In this document: in pieces, positions 1 to 8,491 of the stretch
How the letters are laid out: each line of letters opens with the position of its first letter
Position numbering within the stretch: position 1 is the stretch's first letter
DNA from: JAGOUU01 sp964609155
Lineage (GTDB): Bacteria; Pseudomonadota; Gammaproteobacteria; JAGOUU01
Assembly: GCA_964609155.1 (NCBI GenBank)
Contig: CAZSRF010000009.1
Span: 1 to 56,936, forward strand
Length of the DNA: 56,936 bases
Reading direction: 5' to 3'
Position numbers and translations under genes: made by a program
Notes under the pieces: model-generated
Databases searched by the model: none
The model's input: the letters and a program-made list of their open reading frames with translations, nothing else
What the model was told of the DNA's origin: nothing

Positions 1-6
1 TCGCCA

Positions 7-24
7 CTTCCCCTGAAGGGGAAG
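7..24. terminator. Perfect 7-bp hairpin at window edge, possible terminator
   Basis: CTTCCCC and GGGGAAG are separated by the tetraloop TGAA, giving a perfect GC-rich stem just beyond the stop of the minus-strand rsmD gene. No T-tract follows on the minus strand within the window, so it is either a non-canonical terminator or a structural element. The octamer CTGAAGGG recurs at about 43. Confidence 0.3.
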
Positions 25-65
25 AAAACAAACTCACTATGGCTGAAGGGTTACGGGCTAACTCT

Positions 66-656
66 TTAATTTTTAAGGGACAATAATCCACAATAAACGT
101 TCCCTGTTATTTTAAATTTAATTAAGTTAAATGAATCCGTTAGTATATTGCTTAGGTTTAACCTACTTTCTGCCTCAAAATAAATCAAAGAGTTAGTTTT
201 AACCCAATTATTTTTAAGCAATAAATCAAAACAAACAGTTAGATAATTTTTATTAAAAGGCGGGTCTAAAATAATAATATCAAAAGGCGCAAGATTTAGT
301 TCTTCAGGCGATTGCTGTAATAATTTAATAGCGTCAGAATTAGATAATTTTACTTTATCAGAGTTTAAGTGAGGGTCAATATTTTTTATCGTTTTATCTA
401 AATGGTTAATAATCTTGGGGTTAGCGTCATTACATAATACAAATTCGGCATGCCTAGATAGAGCTTCTAATGTCATAGCTCCACTGCCAGCAAATAAATC
501 TAGCACGCGGCTATTGACTATATTATGCATAAGCCAATTAAATACGGTTTCTCGTATACGATCCGATGTTGGCCTTATATTGCTATTAGGCAAAATATTT
601 ATTTTACGACTTTTATATTTGCCGCCAATAATACGAACTGAGTTTTTATCTACCAT
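66..656 (-). CDS. rsmD: 16S rRNA (guanine(966)-N(2))-methyltransferase RsmD
   Basis: This cytoplasmic SAM-dependent methyltransferase modifies the N2 of G966 in 16S rRNA during small-subunit assembly. The 196-aa length is normal. The N-terminus carries the RIIGGKYKSRK element and the PTSDRIRE motif typical of RsmD. The SAM-binding motif I reads LDLFAGSGAMTLEALSR (about residues 53-69), and the catalytic DPPF tetrad lies near residue 132 (DIIILDPPF). It is followed on the same strand, upstream, by two M16 peptidase genes, an arrangement seen in other gammaproteobacteria, where rsmD neighbours the ftsYEX-rpoH cluster. The start ATG has no strong Shine-Dalgarno and lies 15 bases after the stop of the upstream peptidase gene, so co-transcription is likely. 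Identification is firm. Confidence 0.93.
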   Translation of the reverse strand: MVDKNSVRIIGGKYKSRKINILPNSNIRPTSDRIRETVFNWLMHNIVNSRVLDLFAGSGAMTLEALSRHAEFVLCNDANPKIINHLDKTIKNIDPHLNSDKVKLSNSDAIKLLQQSPEELNLAPFDIIILDPPFNKNYLTVCFDLLLKNNWVKTNSLIYFEAESRLNLSNILTDSFNLIKFKITGNVYCGLLSLKN

Positions 657-671
657 ATTCAGTAATGTAAG

Positions 672-2138
672 TTAACCAGTGACTGGTAATGGCGCAGTCT
701 GTGAATCACCAACTGTTACTACTACAAGATTATTTAGATCAATGTGCTTATTAAAAGCCGTCATGATATCTTCACGGGTAACTTTGTTAATATTATCTAC
801 GTAAGTATCTAGGTAATCCAAAGGCAAATTATAAAAACCTATATAAGCAATGGTATTTAACTTTTTGCTATTGGAAGCAATAGTTAGTGGAAACTGACCA
901 ATAAGGTTTTGTTTGGCCATGGTCAGTTGTTCTTGTGTTGGGCCATTTTTAAGAAAATCTGATAAAGTATTTCTTGAGATATTTAATGCCTCTGTTGCTT
1001 TTTCATTTCTCGTTTGCATATTAATTAAAAAGGGTCCAGGATTTTTTAAAGATACAAATTTACTAGAAACAGAGTATGCAAGACCATTGGTAATACGGAC
1101 GTTTTTAAATAACAAAGAGGTCAAAGGCATTGTGCCTAATACATGATTACCTAAAGTAAGCGCAAAATAATCAGGATCATTACGTTTTATACCTACAGAA
1201 CCTAATAAAATATGTGTTTGTGTGGAAGGGAAATTAATATGCTTGTTTACAGTATTGTTTGTTTTTAAGACGTCAGGTAGATTTGCAGCAACAGGACCTG
1301 TTTTTAAATTTTTTGCTATTTTCTCACTAATGTTTTTAGCTTGTTCTTCTGTAACATCACCCACGATGGCTATTTGAGCATTATTGCTATTGTAATATTT
1401 GGTATAGAAAGCTACTAAGTCTTTGCGTGTCAGTTTTTGTACTGCGTCGATAGTTCCGTCAGTAGGTATACCGTAAGGATGGTTTGGATAAAGCGTTTTG
1501 TAAAATGTTTCGCTAGAAATAGTATCAGGATATTGAGAGTTTAGTTTTAAGGTTTCTAAAGTTTGATTTTTTACACGTTTAAAATCTTTTTCTGGAAAAG
1601 TAGCGTTTGCAATAATGTCATTAAAAACGTCTAATGCAGCTTCAAATTTTTTATCGTGATCGACGCCAATTAAACTTCTTAAAGATACGGAGCTGCTGTC
1701 TTGACTAACGGATGCACTAAAAACAGCGCCATTGGATTCAAATAAATCACTTATTTCTTCTGTGTTATATTTTTTTGTCCCTTCATTCAGCATGGCGTTG
1801 GTTAATGCTGCGACACCTGGTTTGGTCGGTTCATAAGCAGCGCCGGCTTTAAAACTTATATCAATGTCTATCATGGGTAACTCAGAAGCCTTCACGAAAT
1901 AAACATTAATTTTGTTACTGGTTTGCCAGTTTATAATCTTAAGATTTGTAGAAGTAGAATTTGTAAGATCTGGTGTTGGAGCTATGGGATGCTCTATTTG
2001 GACTGCCTTTATGGAAAATGAGTTGTTATCAGTATTGCTACTGTTTAATCCCATAGTGGTTTTTAATAGTAGATAGGCAATGCCGCATATAAGAGTCATT
2101 ATTAGTAGCAACATCTGAGGGGTTTTTAATTTGTTCAT
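672..2138 (-). CDS. M16 family peptidase-like protein, non-catalytic partner
   Basis: This 488-aa protein has the two-domain M16 (pitrilysin/MPP-like) fold: an N-terminal half with ISFKAGAAYEPTKPGVAAL and a C-terminal half with a typical M16 domain (LGNHVLGTMPLTSLLFKNVR, about residues 325-345). At the position of the zinc-binding HxxEH motif it has ALTNAMLNEGT, so no zinc ligands are present and it is probably catalytically inactive. A hydrophobic stretch at residues 8-25 looks like a signal anchor, placing the body in the periplasm. It lies 21 bases downstream of an active M16 gene on the same strand. Active/inactive M16 pairs normally form heterodimers, as in mitochondrial processing peptidase, and I infer the same here. 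Substrate unknown. Confidence 0.85.
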   Translation of the reverse strand: MNKLKTPQMLLLIMTLICGIAYLLLKTTMGLNSSNTDNNSFSIKAVQIEHPIAPTPDLTNSTSTNLKIINWQTSNKINVYFVKASELPMIDIDISFKAGAAYEPTKPGVAALTNAMLNEGTKKYNTEEISDLFESNGAVFSASVSQDSSSVSLRSLIGVDHDKKFEAALDVFNDIIANATFPEKDFKRVKNQTLETLKLNSQYPDTISSETFYKTLYPNHPYGIPTDGTIDAVQKLTRKDLVAFYTKYYNSNNAQIAIVGDVTEEQAKNISEKIAKNLKTGPVAANLPDVLKTNNTVNKHINFPSTQTHILLGSVGIKRNDPDYFALTLGNHVLGTMPLTSLLFKNVRITNGLAYSVSSKFVSLKNPGPFLINMQTRNEKATEALNISRNTLSDFLKNGPTQEQLTMAKQNLIGQFPLTIASNSKKLNTIAYIGFYNLPLDYLDTYVDNINKVTREDIMTAFNKHIDLNNLVVVTVGDSQTAPLPVTG

Positions 2139-2159
2139 AATGGATATAAGTATTCAGTG

Positions 2160-3518
2160 TTATAATTTAGTAGTTTTGATTTCTTGTGGTTCTAAAATAG
2201 CGGTAGTTAATCGCTCGCTGGTAAAATATTTTTGAGCAGTAGCTTTAATATCTTCTGGAGTAACTGTTTTTAATGATTCTAAGTAGGTATCGTAATCTTT
2301 CCAGCTAAGATTAATGCTCTCAAGTAAACCTAGTGTCATTGCTTGATAAGAAATATTGTCTTGTTCATAGACTTTATTAGCAATGAGTTGAGTTTTAACT
2401 CGTTCTAGTTCTGTAGGAGTTACAAGGTTAGATTTCAGATCTTCTAGTTGTTTTAATAAGGCTGTTTTAACTTCAGGAATAGTTTTGCCAACTGCTGGTA
2501 TAGCATTTAAAGTAAATAGGCCGTCGTAGAGCTCAAAGCTATCATAACTTGAGCTTGCGGAAATAACTAATTCTTGTTTGCGTTCTAATTCTTTAGTGAA
2601 ACGTGAGCTGTTGCCGTCAGTAAGCACAGAGCTAATGACTTCAAGGGCATAGGCATCTTTTTTATTTTGCGCGGTCTTAAAGCTGGGAACATTATAGGCC
2701 ATAAATAAATAAGGTAGTTTGGCGGGTAGTTTAACTGCTAGCGTGCGTTCACCTAAGGGTTTTACTTCTGGTCTGGGTTTAATGACCGGTATTTTTTTTG
2801 GTTTGATCATTCCAAAGTATTGCTGAGCCATAGTAAAAACTTGATCATGATTAACATCACCTACGACGACGATAGTTGCATTATTTGGTGCATACCAAGA
2901 ATTGTACCAATCACGCAGATCATTAACATCCATATTCTGGATATCATCAGCCCAACCAATAACTGGGTGGTGATAAGGGCTACTTATGTGGGCTGCTGCA
3001 AGAAGTCTTTCATGGGTGTTGCTAATGGGATCATCTTCTGTGCGCATGCGTCGCTCTTCTGCGACTACTTGCTTTTCTTTACTAAAAACCTCGGCGTCTA
3101 GAGCAAGATTTTGCATGCGTTCGGCCTCTAATTTGAAGCTGGTCGCTAAGTGCTGGTTACTTAGCATTTGATAGTAACCAGTGTAATCATTAGATGTGAA
3201 GGCATTTTGCTGCCCTCCTTTTTGCGCAATAATCTCGGTAAATTCACCGTCTTTTAAATTTTTAGTTGCTTTAAACATCATATGTTCTAACATATGGGAT
3301 AAACCGGTATAGCCGTTGGCTTCATAACTAGAGCCGACTTTGTACCATATTTGTGAGATAATGACCGGAGAACGATGGTCTTCTTTTACAATTACTTTTA
3401 ACCCATTGGTTAGGGCGGATTCGTAGGTATTGTTTTCACTATATACGGCGGTACTTATTAAACTGCCTACTAAGGTAAGAGTGATGCCAATGTTGGTATA
3501 TAAACGGGATTTCTTCAT
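2160..3518 (-). CDS. Periplasmic M16 zinc metallopeptidase (active subunit)
   Basis: This 452-aa protein is a pitrilysin-family peptidase. Residues 74-79 (SHMLEH) give the inverted zinc motif HxxEH with ligands His75 and His79 and catalytic Glu78. The downstream VAEERRMRTEDDP stretch (about residues 150-163) supplies the third zinc ligand region. A Sec signal peptide is likely at residues 1-27 (basic MKKSR, hydrophobic core, then AVYSEN), so it should act in the periplasm. It is the first gene of a minus-strand run with the inactive M16 paralogue and rsmD, and is divergent from ftsY with only 42 bases between them, so the two promoters must be close or overlapping. The family degrades or trims small peptides. 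The real substrate cannot be read from sequence. Confidence 0.9.
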   Translation of the reverse strand: MKKSRLYTNIGITLTLVGSLISTAVYSENNTYESALTNGLKVIVKEDHRSPVIISQIWYKVGSSYEANGYTGLSHMLEHMMFKATKNLKDGEFTEIIAQKGGQQNAFTSNDYTGYYQMLSNQHLATSFKLEAERMQNLALDAEVFSKEKQVVAEERRMRTEDDPISNTHERLLAAAHISSPYHHPVIGWADDIQNMDVNDLRDWYNSWYAPNNATIVVVGDVNHDQVFTMAQQYFGMIKPKKIPVIKPRPEVKPLGERTLAVKLPAKLPYLFMAYNVPSFKTAQNKKDAYALEVISSVLTDGNSSRFTKELERKQELVISASSSYDSFELYDGLFTLNAIPAVGKTIPEVKTALLKQLEDLKSNLVTPTELERVKTQLIANKVYEQDNISYQAMTLGLLESINLSWKDYDTYLESLKTVTPEDIKATAQKYFTSERLTTAILEPQEIKTTKL

Positions 3519-3560
3519 AAAGTAAGTAAAAGTAGTTAATAATATATTGGGAGTTGTTTA

Positions 3561-4622
3561 ATGCTAAAATTCTTTCAACGCAATAAAGATAACGTAAAAA
3601 CTGAAGTAAATCAAAATACTATTGATACCAATCTTGATGCTAATCTTGATACTGCAAATAACCAAGCTAAAGAGCATGCCGAGAAAAAAGGATTTTTTAG
3701 TAAGTTGTATAAAGGTTTAGAGAAAACTAGGAAACAACTTTTCGGTGGTGTAACTAGTTTTTTTACAGGTAAAGTGACAATAGATGAAGAGTTTTGGGAA
3801 GAGTTAGAGGAGCACCTAATTCAGGCTGACGTTGGAATAGATTTGACTCGAGAGATTTTAATTGAATTAAGTGCAGAGATAAAGTTTAAAGACAGTCAAA
3901 ATATAGATGCTTTAAAGCATTGCTTGAAGAACAAACTAGCTGCAATACTAGCTCCTTGTGAACAAAAACTAGATATAACTAGAGACTTGGCGTCAGATGG
4001 ACCTTTTGTTCTTTTAATCGTAGGGGTGAATGGTGCCGGGAAGACTACTACAATAGGCAAACTAGCTGCAATGTATAAAAGTCAAGGCCATAGCGTTATG
4101 TTGGCTGCAGGAGATACTTTCAGAGCCGCTGCTATTGAGCAATTAACCACCTGGGGTGAACGCAATAATGTTCCAGTGATTGCACAAAAAACGGGTGCAG
4201 ACAGTGCTTCGGTTATTTTTGATGCCTATCAGTCGGCAAAATCTAAAAAAATTGACATTTTAATTGCAGATACTGCAGGAAGATTGCATACACAGTCACA
4301 TTTAATGCAAGAACTTGCTAAAATAAAAAGAGTATTAGAAAAACAGCACGCAGAAAAGATTTTACCCCAAGAAGTAATGCTAGTGATAGATGCCAGTATG
4401 GGGCAAAATGCTTTACAGCAGGCTCGTCAATTTCTAGAGACAGTAAAAGTCACAGGTATTGTTATAACTAAGCTGGATGGTACCGCAAAGGGTGGTATAG
4501 TGTTTGCAGTTGCTAAGCAATTAAATATACCTATTAGGTATATAGGCGTAGGTGAGAGTATTGATGATTTGCAGGCATTTAGCAGTAAAGATTTTGTGAA
4601 TGCGCTGATGGGAGAAGACTAG
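3561..4622 (+). CDS. ftsY: Signal recognition particle receptor FtsY
   Basis: FtsY is the membrane-associated GTPase that docks SRP-bound ribosomes at the SecYEG translocon. The 353-aa protein has a short charged, Asn/Asp-rich A domain (residues 1-50), then the N domain and the GTPase G domain. The G1 loop reads GVNGAGKTTTIGKLA, the DTAGR motif follows, and TKLDGTAKGG is the G4/closing-loop region. ATG is preceded by GGGAG at a suitable distance. It heads the ftsY-ftsE-ftsX set, with ftsE 49 bases downstream. A TATAAT hexamer in that gap hints that ftsEX may also have its own promoter. The A domain is much shorter than in E. coli (about 500 aa in total), as in many other bacteria. Confidence 0.96.
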   Translation: MLKFFQRNKDNVKTEVNQNTIDTNLDANLDTANNQAKEHAEKKGFFSKLYKGLEKTRKQLFGGVTSFFTGKVTIDEEFWEELEEHLIQADVGIDLTREILIELSAEIKFKDSQNIDALKHCLKNKLAAILAPCEQKLDITRDLASDGPFVLLIVGVNGAGKTTTIGKLAAMYKSQGHSVMLAAGDTFRAAAIEQLTTWGERNNVPVIAQKTGADSASVIFDAYQSAKSKKIDILIADTAGRLHTQSHLMQELAKIKRVLEKQHAEKILPQEVMLVIDASMGQNALQQARQFLETVKVTGIVITKLDGTAKGGIVFAVAKQLNIPIRYIGVGESIDDLQAFSSKDFVNALMGED

Positions 4623-4671
4623 AAGATTGCTAGATGGCCTATAATGATAAAATATTAGTTAAATAAATTAT

Positions 4672-5415
4672 ATGATTAAATTTGAAAAAGTTTCTAAAGT
4701 ATACGGTGGAGATTTTAAGGCATTAGACAATATTAATCTAACTCTGCAAAGTGGTGAATTATCTTTCTTGACTGGGCATTCAGGTGCAGGTAAGACCACG
4801 ATGCTAAAGCTTATAATGGGGCTTACAGCACCAACCAGTGGTAGACTAATGGTAGCAAATTATGATGTTGGTAAATTATCAGCCAATCAATTGCCTTTTT
4901 ATCGCCGTAATTTGGGAATGATTTTTCAAAATCCATCTCTGTTACCAAATCGTACAGTATTTGAAAATATTGAGTTGCCGTTAGTTATTATGGGGTTGGA
5001 TAATATAGAACGCCAACGTAGGGTTAAAGCTGCTTTAGATAAAGTAAATTTACTGCATAAAGAAAAAAGCTACCCTTTGATGCTTTCAACAGGGGAGCAA
5101 CAGCGCGTTGGAATTGCTCGTGCTGTGGTTACTAAACCCAAAATATTATTAGCTGATGAGCCTACAGGTAACCTGGATCCTGCTTTGTCTGGTGAAATTA
5201 TGAAACTATTTGAGGCTTTTCGACAGGTGGGTGTTTGTATTGTTATTGCTACGCATGATCTGGCTTTAATTGCACGCCTACAGTATAGAATTATTACTCT
5301 ATGTAATGGTGAACTAATGAATCTAGATGTTGATACAGAGAATACAGATTTCAGAAGTACTACTAATACTATAGCAACTGAAGATACACAGAGCGTATAT
5401 CATGAGCAATACTAG
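4672..5415 (+). CDS. ftsE: Cell division ABC transporter ATP-binding protein FtsE
   Basis: FtsE is the ATPase of the FtsEX complex, which couples the divisome to periplasmic peptidoglycan hydrolase activation. Walker A is GHSGAGKTT (about residues 36-44), the ABC signature is the FtsE-like variant STGEQQRVGIARAVV, Walker B is ILLADEPTGNLDP, and the H-loop is IATHD. The protein is 247 aa, about 25 residues longer than usual, with an acidic Thr/Asn-rich tail of no recognised function. The stop lies inside the start of ftsX (14-base overlap), which implies translational coupling. Confidence 0.95.
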   Translation: MIKFEKVSKVYGGDFKALDNINLTLQSGELSFLTGHSGAGKTTMLKLIMGLTAPTSGRLMVANYDVGKLSANQLPFYRRNLGMIFQNPSLLPNRTVFENIELPLVIMGLDNIERQRRVKAALDKVNLLHKEKSYPLMLSTGEQQRVGIARAVVTKPKILLADEPTGNLDPALSGEIMKLFEAFRQVGVCIVIATHDLALIARLQYRIITLCNGELMNLDVDTENTDFRSTTNTIATEDTQSVYHEQY

Positions 5416-6451
5416 AAATAATTATCGTTTTGGTCGATCAGACAAATTAAACAAAACGGACAAATTTGGTTTTGGTTTAAGCGCAAAAAAAAATAGTCGC
5501 CAAGATTTTACTGGCCAGACTTTAGCAAAATGGTTAAATAATCATAAGGTTGCTGCCTACGATAGTTATAAAACTCTTCTGCATGCCCCTGTTGCAAACT
5601 TATTGACGATGTTTATACTAGGGATTGCATTGGCATTACCAGTTTTATTATATTTAATAATTTTTAATGCTAATTTAATGTTAAATAACTGGCAGCAAGA
5701 CTTTTATCAATATAGTATTTATTTAAATAATAATGCAACCATGCAACAGGCAGATACTATTAAAGATAACCTTAGCGTTTGGCCTGAGATTCAGAAAATA
5801 AATGTTATCTCTAAAGAGCAAGGTTTAAATGAGCTCAAAAAAGTTCTTGGTGTAGCAGAGCTGTTAGATAATATTGATAATAATCCGTTGCCAATTGTGC
5901 TTGTTGTGACTCTTAAGCCTGAGTATAGAAATGTAGAGCATATAAAATTATTAATGACAAAGAGCAATAATATTGCAGGCGTCACTAAAGCAGATGCAGA
6001 CATTATTTTTTTAGAAAAGCTAATCAATATATTTAATACTTTTTCTTATGTGGTTTATATTTTTTCTTTAGTGCTGGGGATAGCAATATTATTAGTTATA
6101 AGTAATACAATTAGGCTTATACTTGAAAGTAAACAGCAGGAGATGGTGTTATCTTCTTTACTAGGGGCGACTATTTCATATATTAGAAGACCTTATTTAT
6201 ATGGTGGTGTTCTTTATGGGCTTTTTGCCGGTATCATAGCCTATGTAGTTGCCAGCTTATTATTTAATAAATTGTATTACATAATTCATAGTTTTGGTTA
6301 CACAAAGCTTCTAGACGTAAGTTTAGGTGGATTTAGCTTTCAACAGGTAATGCTATTACTACTTATTAGCAGTTGCTTAGGTTGGATTGGTGCTAGAATA
6401 ACTTTAAATTTCCAAACTACACGGTTGCAAGACAGACTGAGTGAAATCTAG
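5402..6451 (+). CDS. ftsX: Cell division permease FtsX
   Basis: This is the membrane partner of FtsE. The 349-aa protein has a long polar N-terminal cytoplasmic segment (about 65 residues), a first transmembrane helix (LLTMFILGIALALPVLLYLI), a periplasmic domain of about 120 residues that in the family contacts hydrolase activators, then three further transmembrane helices ending near ITLNF. The start overlaps ftsE. An A9 homopolymer (5485-5493) falls in the N-terminal coding region. About 80 bases after the stop, a short hairpin (CGAGC/GCTCG, 6534-6546) followed by a T-rich stretch may end the transcript, between ftsX and the converging phosphatase-like gene. Confidence 0.93.
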   Translation: MSNTRNNYRFGRSDKLNKTDKFGFGLSAKKNSRQDFTGQTLAKWLNNHKVAAYDSYKTLLHAPVANLLTMFILGIALALPVLLYLIIFNANLMLNNWQQDFYQYSIYLNNNATMQQADTIKDNLSVWPEIQKINVISKEQGLNELKKVLGVAELLDNIDNNPLPIVLVVTLKPEYRNVEHIKLLMTKSNNIAGVTKADADIIFLEKLINIFNTFSYVVYIFSLVLGIAILLVISNTIRLILESKQQEMVLSSLLGATISYIRRPYLYGGVLYGLFAGIIAYVVASLLFNKLYYIIHSFGYTKLLDVSLGGFSFQQVMLLLLISSCLGWIGARITLNFQTTRLQDRLSEI

Positions 6452-6562
6452 GTGAAATTGTAAAATCGCAGATTAATGCTGCATGGAGTTCACGAAAAGC
6501 TGGCATTATGTAGATCTAATTTAAATTTAAGAACGAGCAGTGCTCGCCCTTATTTATTAGAA

Positions 6563-8290
6563 CTAACTAGCTCTAGGTGCTAACGTGGCCCTTGCACCAA
6601 GCGCATCTAGGTTTCCGTCGGTCATGATATACATTTCAATACGTTCTGCAATTACTGTTAACATGTCCGCCAATTGTCTGCTGGCGCTCCTAGTGGTGTG
6701 GCTTGCTTCCTTAACTTCTGCAGCAAGTCTAGCCAAGCTCATTGGTAGATCGCTTGTTTCACTGCTAATCCCATCAATCTTAGCCTTAAGTTCAGTGGCA
6801 AGATCTATTCTTGGTATTTCTATAGGGCGGAGTTGCAACGGTACTCCAGATGCGGATCCTACTGTACCTCGAAGGAAAGGATTAATTACATAGCTGCGGA
6901 ATACATTTCGTGAAACTGCAATAGTTATTTGTACCCGATCACCAAAAGCTGTGCCAGTAAATGAGCCATAATCTCTTATATACTTATTGAGGGGAAGAAT
7001 ACATAACGTCTTTAACACATTTATGTTCTCTGATAGAGGATGTATTAAAGCCGCTGCAGCAGCTGTTGCAGTAAGGGGAGCAACCTCCACTACAGCCTCT
7101 GTAGTAATTACTGCATGCGGTAATTCATCTGGTGTTGTCGCTTCTAAGGCTGCTTGCATAATTTCTTCCGGCGCTTCCGAGGGGAATGAGCTAGCACTTA
7201 ATAGACCATAAACACGACCAATGGTACTGCTTATCTGACACAACTGCGTATGTGTTAGTTTTCCTAAAAGACCATTATAGCTCATATATTGAATGCCATG
7301 AATCACTTTTGTTCCAGGGTCACCATCATGCCCATGTCTAAATCGTAATGCATAGGTGGCATCTCTTGAGTGAGATAAGCGTTTAATCTCGTCTAGTCTA
7401 GGCCAAATAAAACCAAATAAGATATTCGAGTCATCTGGACTACTAGTTAACGCCATTCTAATATCAGTGCTGAATTCATATACTCCTGCGGCATTGACTG
7501 TAGGGACAAATGCGGCATTGATTCTATCAATAACAATACTTAAGTCTGTTACAGAACTGTATATGTCTGTGGTTGCAGCTAGAGACTCCGGTTTTAGGAA
7601 AGCTGGCATAGCTCGCTCTATGGCTTGTAAAGTAAGAGGTGCATGTGACATCACATCAATACTACGACCATCGCCCCCTAAAACGTAGTCTATTAATTTC
7701 AAATGTGGTAAATAAGCTGAATTGAACATTCTTCGAACTTCTGTTTCCGAAATCACCCCGTTGAGCAAAAGAGCTTTTAAGCTTTCAATTGATGGACATG
7801 GAGCGGCTTCTAGAGTCAACCTGTTAATAGTAGCATCAAATAATTGACCGTTTAAATAAACACACAAGAACACTTTATCATGATTTGACAGTAATATATT
7901 AAGACCCAACATAGGGTATCGAAGTTTTAATTCTTCTAGAGCAATTAAAGTAAAAATATCATTTGCACCTCTATCTGCAAGTAGATCTCCAAATAAGCGT
8001 AATCTTACATTTAAAGGAAGTTCAGTGCTGTTCCTCAAGGCTGTCTGTATGATAGCTCTAAAGTTAATCAAATCAGTATGTGTTAGTGGAGTGGAATAAT
8101 AAATTCTAAGTAATTCTTGATATTGCGTATTTTCTAATGCAATTAAACCAGCACCGTAAATGTATCTAATCAATGCGATAGCATTGCCGTGAGTATCACC
8201 AAAAGAATAGGTAGTACCTGCATGTGTCACAGGTCTTTCTGTAGGTAAGTTTAACAAGTCTTCAATATTTTTAATTATGATATCTGGCAT
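6563..8290 (-). CDS. PPP/calcineurin-like metallophosphatase-domain protein, possible effector
   Basis: This 575-aa protein carries metallophosphoesterase metal-binding motifs in the usual order: GDTHGN at residues 31-36, GDLLADRG at 101-108 (one residue longer than the classical GDxVDRG), and SNHD at 135-138. Possible distal ligand histidines are SHAPL near 216 and the HG pairs near 320-333. This is the architecture of Ser/Thr protein phosphatases of the PPP superfamily. The elongated second motif resembles, from memory, the Legionella Wip-type effector phosphatases. The C-terminal 200 residues are Ala-rich and unrecognised. There is no signal peptide or membrane helix. Base composition is clearly richer in G+C than neighbouring genes: a hand count of 6661-6720 gives 32 of 60. 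It lies alone on the minus strand between ftsX and rpoH, which suggests lineage-specific insertion. Phosphatase-like fold: fairly confident. Substrate and effector role: inference. Confidence 0.7.
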   Translation of the reverse strand: MPDIIIKNIEDLLNLPTERPVTHAGTTYSFGDTHGNAIALIRYIYGAGLIALENTQYQELLRIYYSTPLTHTDLINFRAIIQTALRNSTELPLNVRLRLFGDLLADRGANDIFTLIALEELKLRYPMLGLNILLSNHDKVFLCVYLNGQLFDATINRLTLEAAPCPSIESLKALLLNGVISETEVRRMFNSAYLPHLKLIDYVLGGDGRSIDVMSHAPLTLQAIERAMPAFLKPESLAATTDIYSSVTDLSIVIDRINAAFVPTVNAAGVYEFSTDIRMALTSSPDDSNILFGFIWPRLDEIKRLSHSRDATYALRFRHGHDGDPGTKVIHGIQYMSYNGLLGKLTHTQLCQISSTIGRVYGLLSASSFPSEAPEEIMQAALEATTPDELPHAVITTEAVVEVAPLTATAAAAALIHPLSENINVLKTLCILPLNKYIRDYGSFTGTAFGDRVQITIAVSRNVFRSYVINPFLRGTVGSASGVPLQLRPIEIPRIDLATELKAKIDGISSETSDLPMSLARLAAEVKEASHTTRSASRQLADMLTVIAERIEMYIMTDGNLDALGARATLAPRAS

Positions 8291-8435
8291 GATAATAGTC
8301 CTATCGTGTTATATATGCCGTTTATTTTAATTAAATAGTATTAACACAAGATTAACAGGTTGAAACAGGTTGCGGAACTTCTTGAAAAATGTCTTACTCG
8401 TCGCGGGCGTTGGCGCTACAGGGCAATGCTGCTCA

Positions 8436-8464
8436 TTGAGTTTTATTATTGATAATGATATAAT
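8436..8464 (+). promoter_or_regulatory. Sigma-70-type promoter of rpoH
   Basis: TTGAGT (8436-8441) and a perfect TATAAT (8459-8464) are separated by exactly 17 bases. Predicted transcription starts near 8471, giving a 5' leader of only about 20 bases before the rpoH ATG. The -10 region is embedded in GATAATGATATAATC, which weakly resembles half a Fur site. Confidence 0.6.
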
Positions 8465-8470
8465 CTAGCT

Positions 8471-8487
8471 TACAGAGGAGGTCTGTA
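8471..8487 (+). promoter_or_regulatory. Hairpin presenting the rpoH Shine-Dalgarno in its loop
   Basis: TACAGA (8471-8476) pairs perfectly with TCTGTA (8482-8487), leaving GGAGG as the 5-base loop. That loop is the only Shine-Dalgarno candidate for the rpoH ATG at 8492, which lies 10 bases away, a long spacing. The structure would form at the extreme 5' end of the mRNA. Translational control of rpoH by mRNA structure is established in enterobacteria with a different structure. A similar role here is inference. Confidence 0.45.
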
Positions 8488-8491
8488 GTTT

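Noticed and set aside
5485..5493. A9 run in ftsX and T9 run in hemF (19669-19677) as phase-variation sites
   Set aside because: Both are in AT-rich sequence where such runs are expected, and both genes are presumably essential or core, so I treat them as chance.
8451..8469. Fur box over the rpoH -10 region
   Set aside because: Only the first half (GATAATGATA) matches; the second half does not, and the match is explained by the TATAAT.
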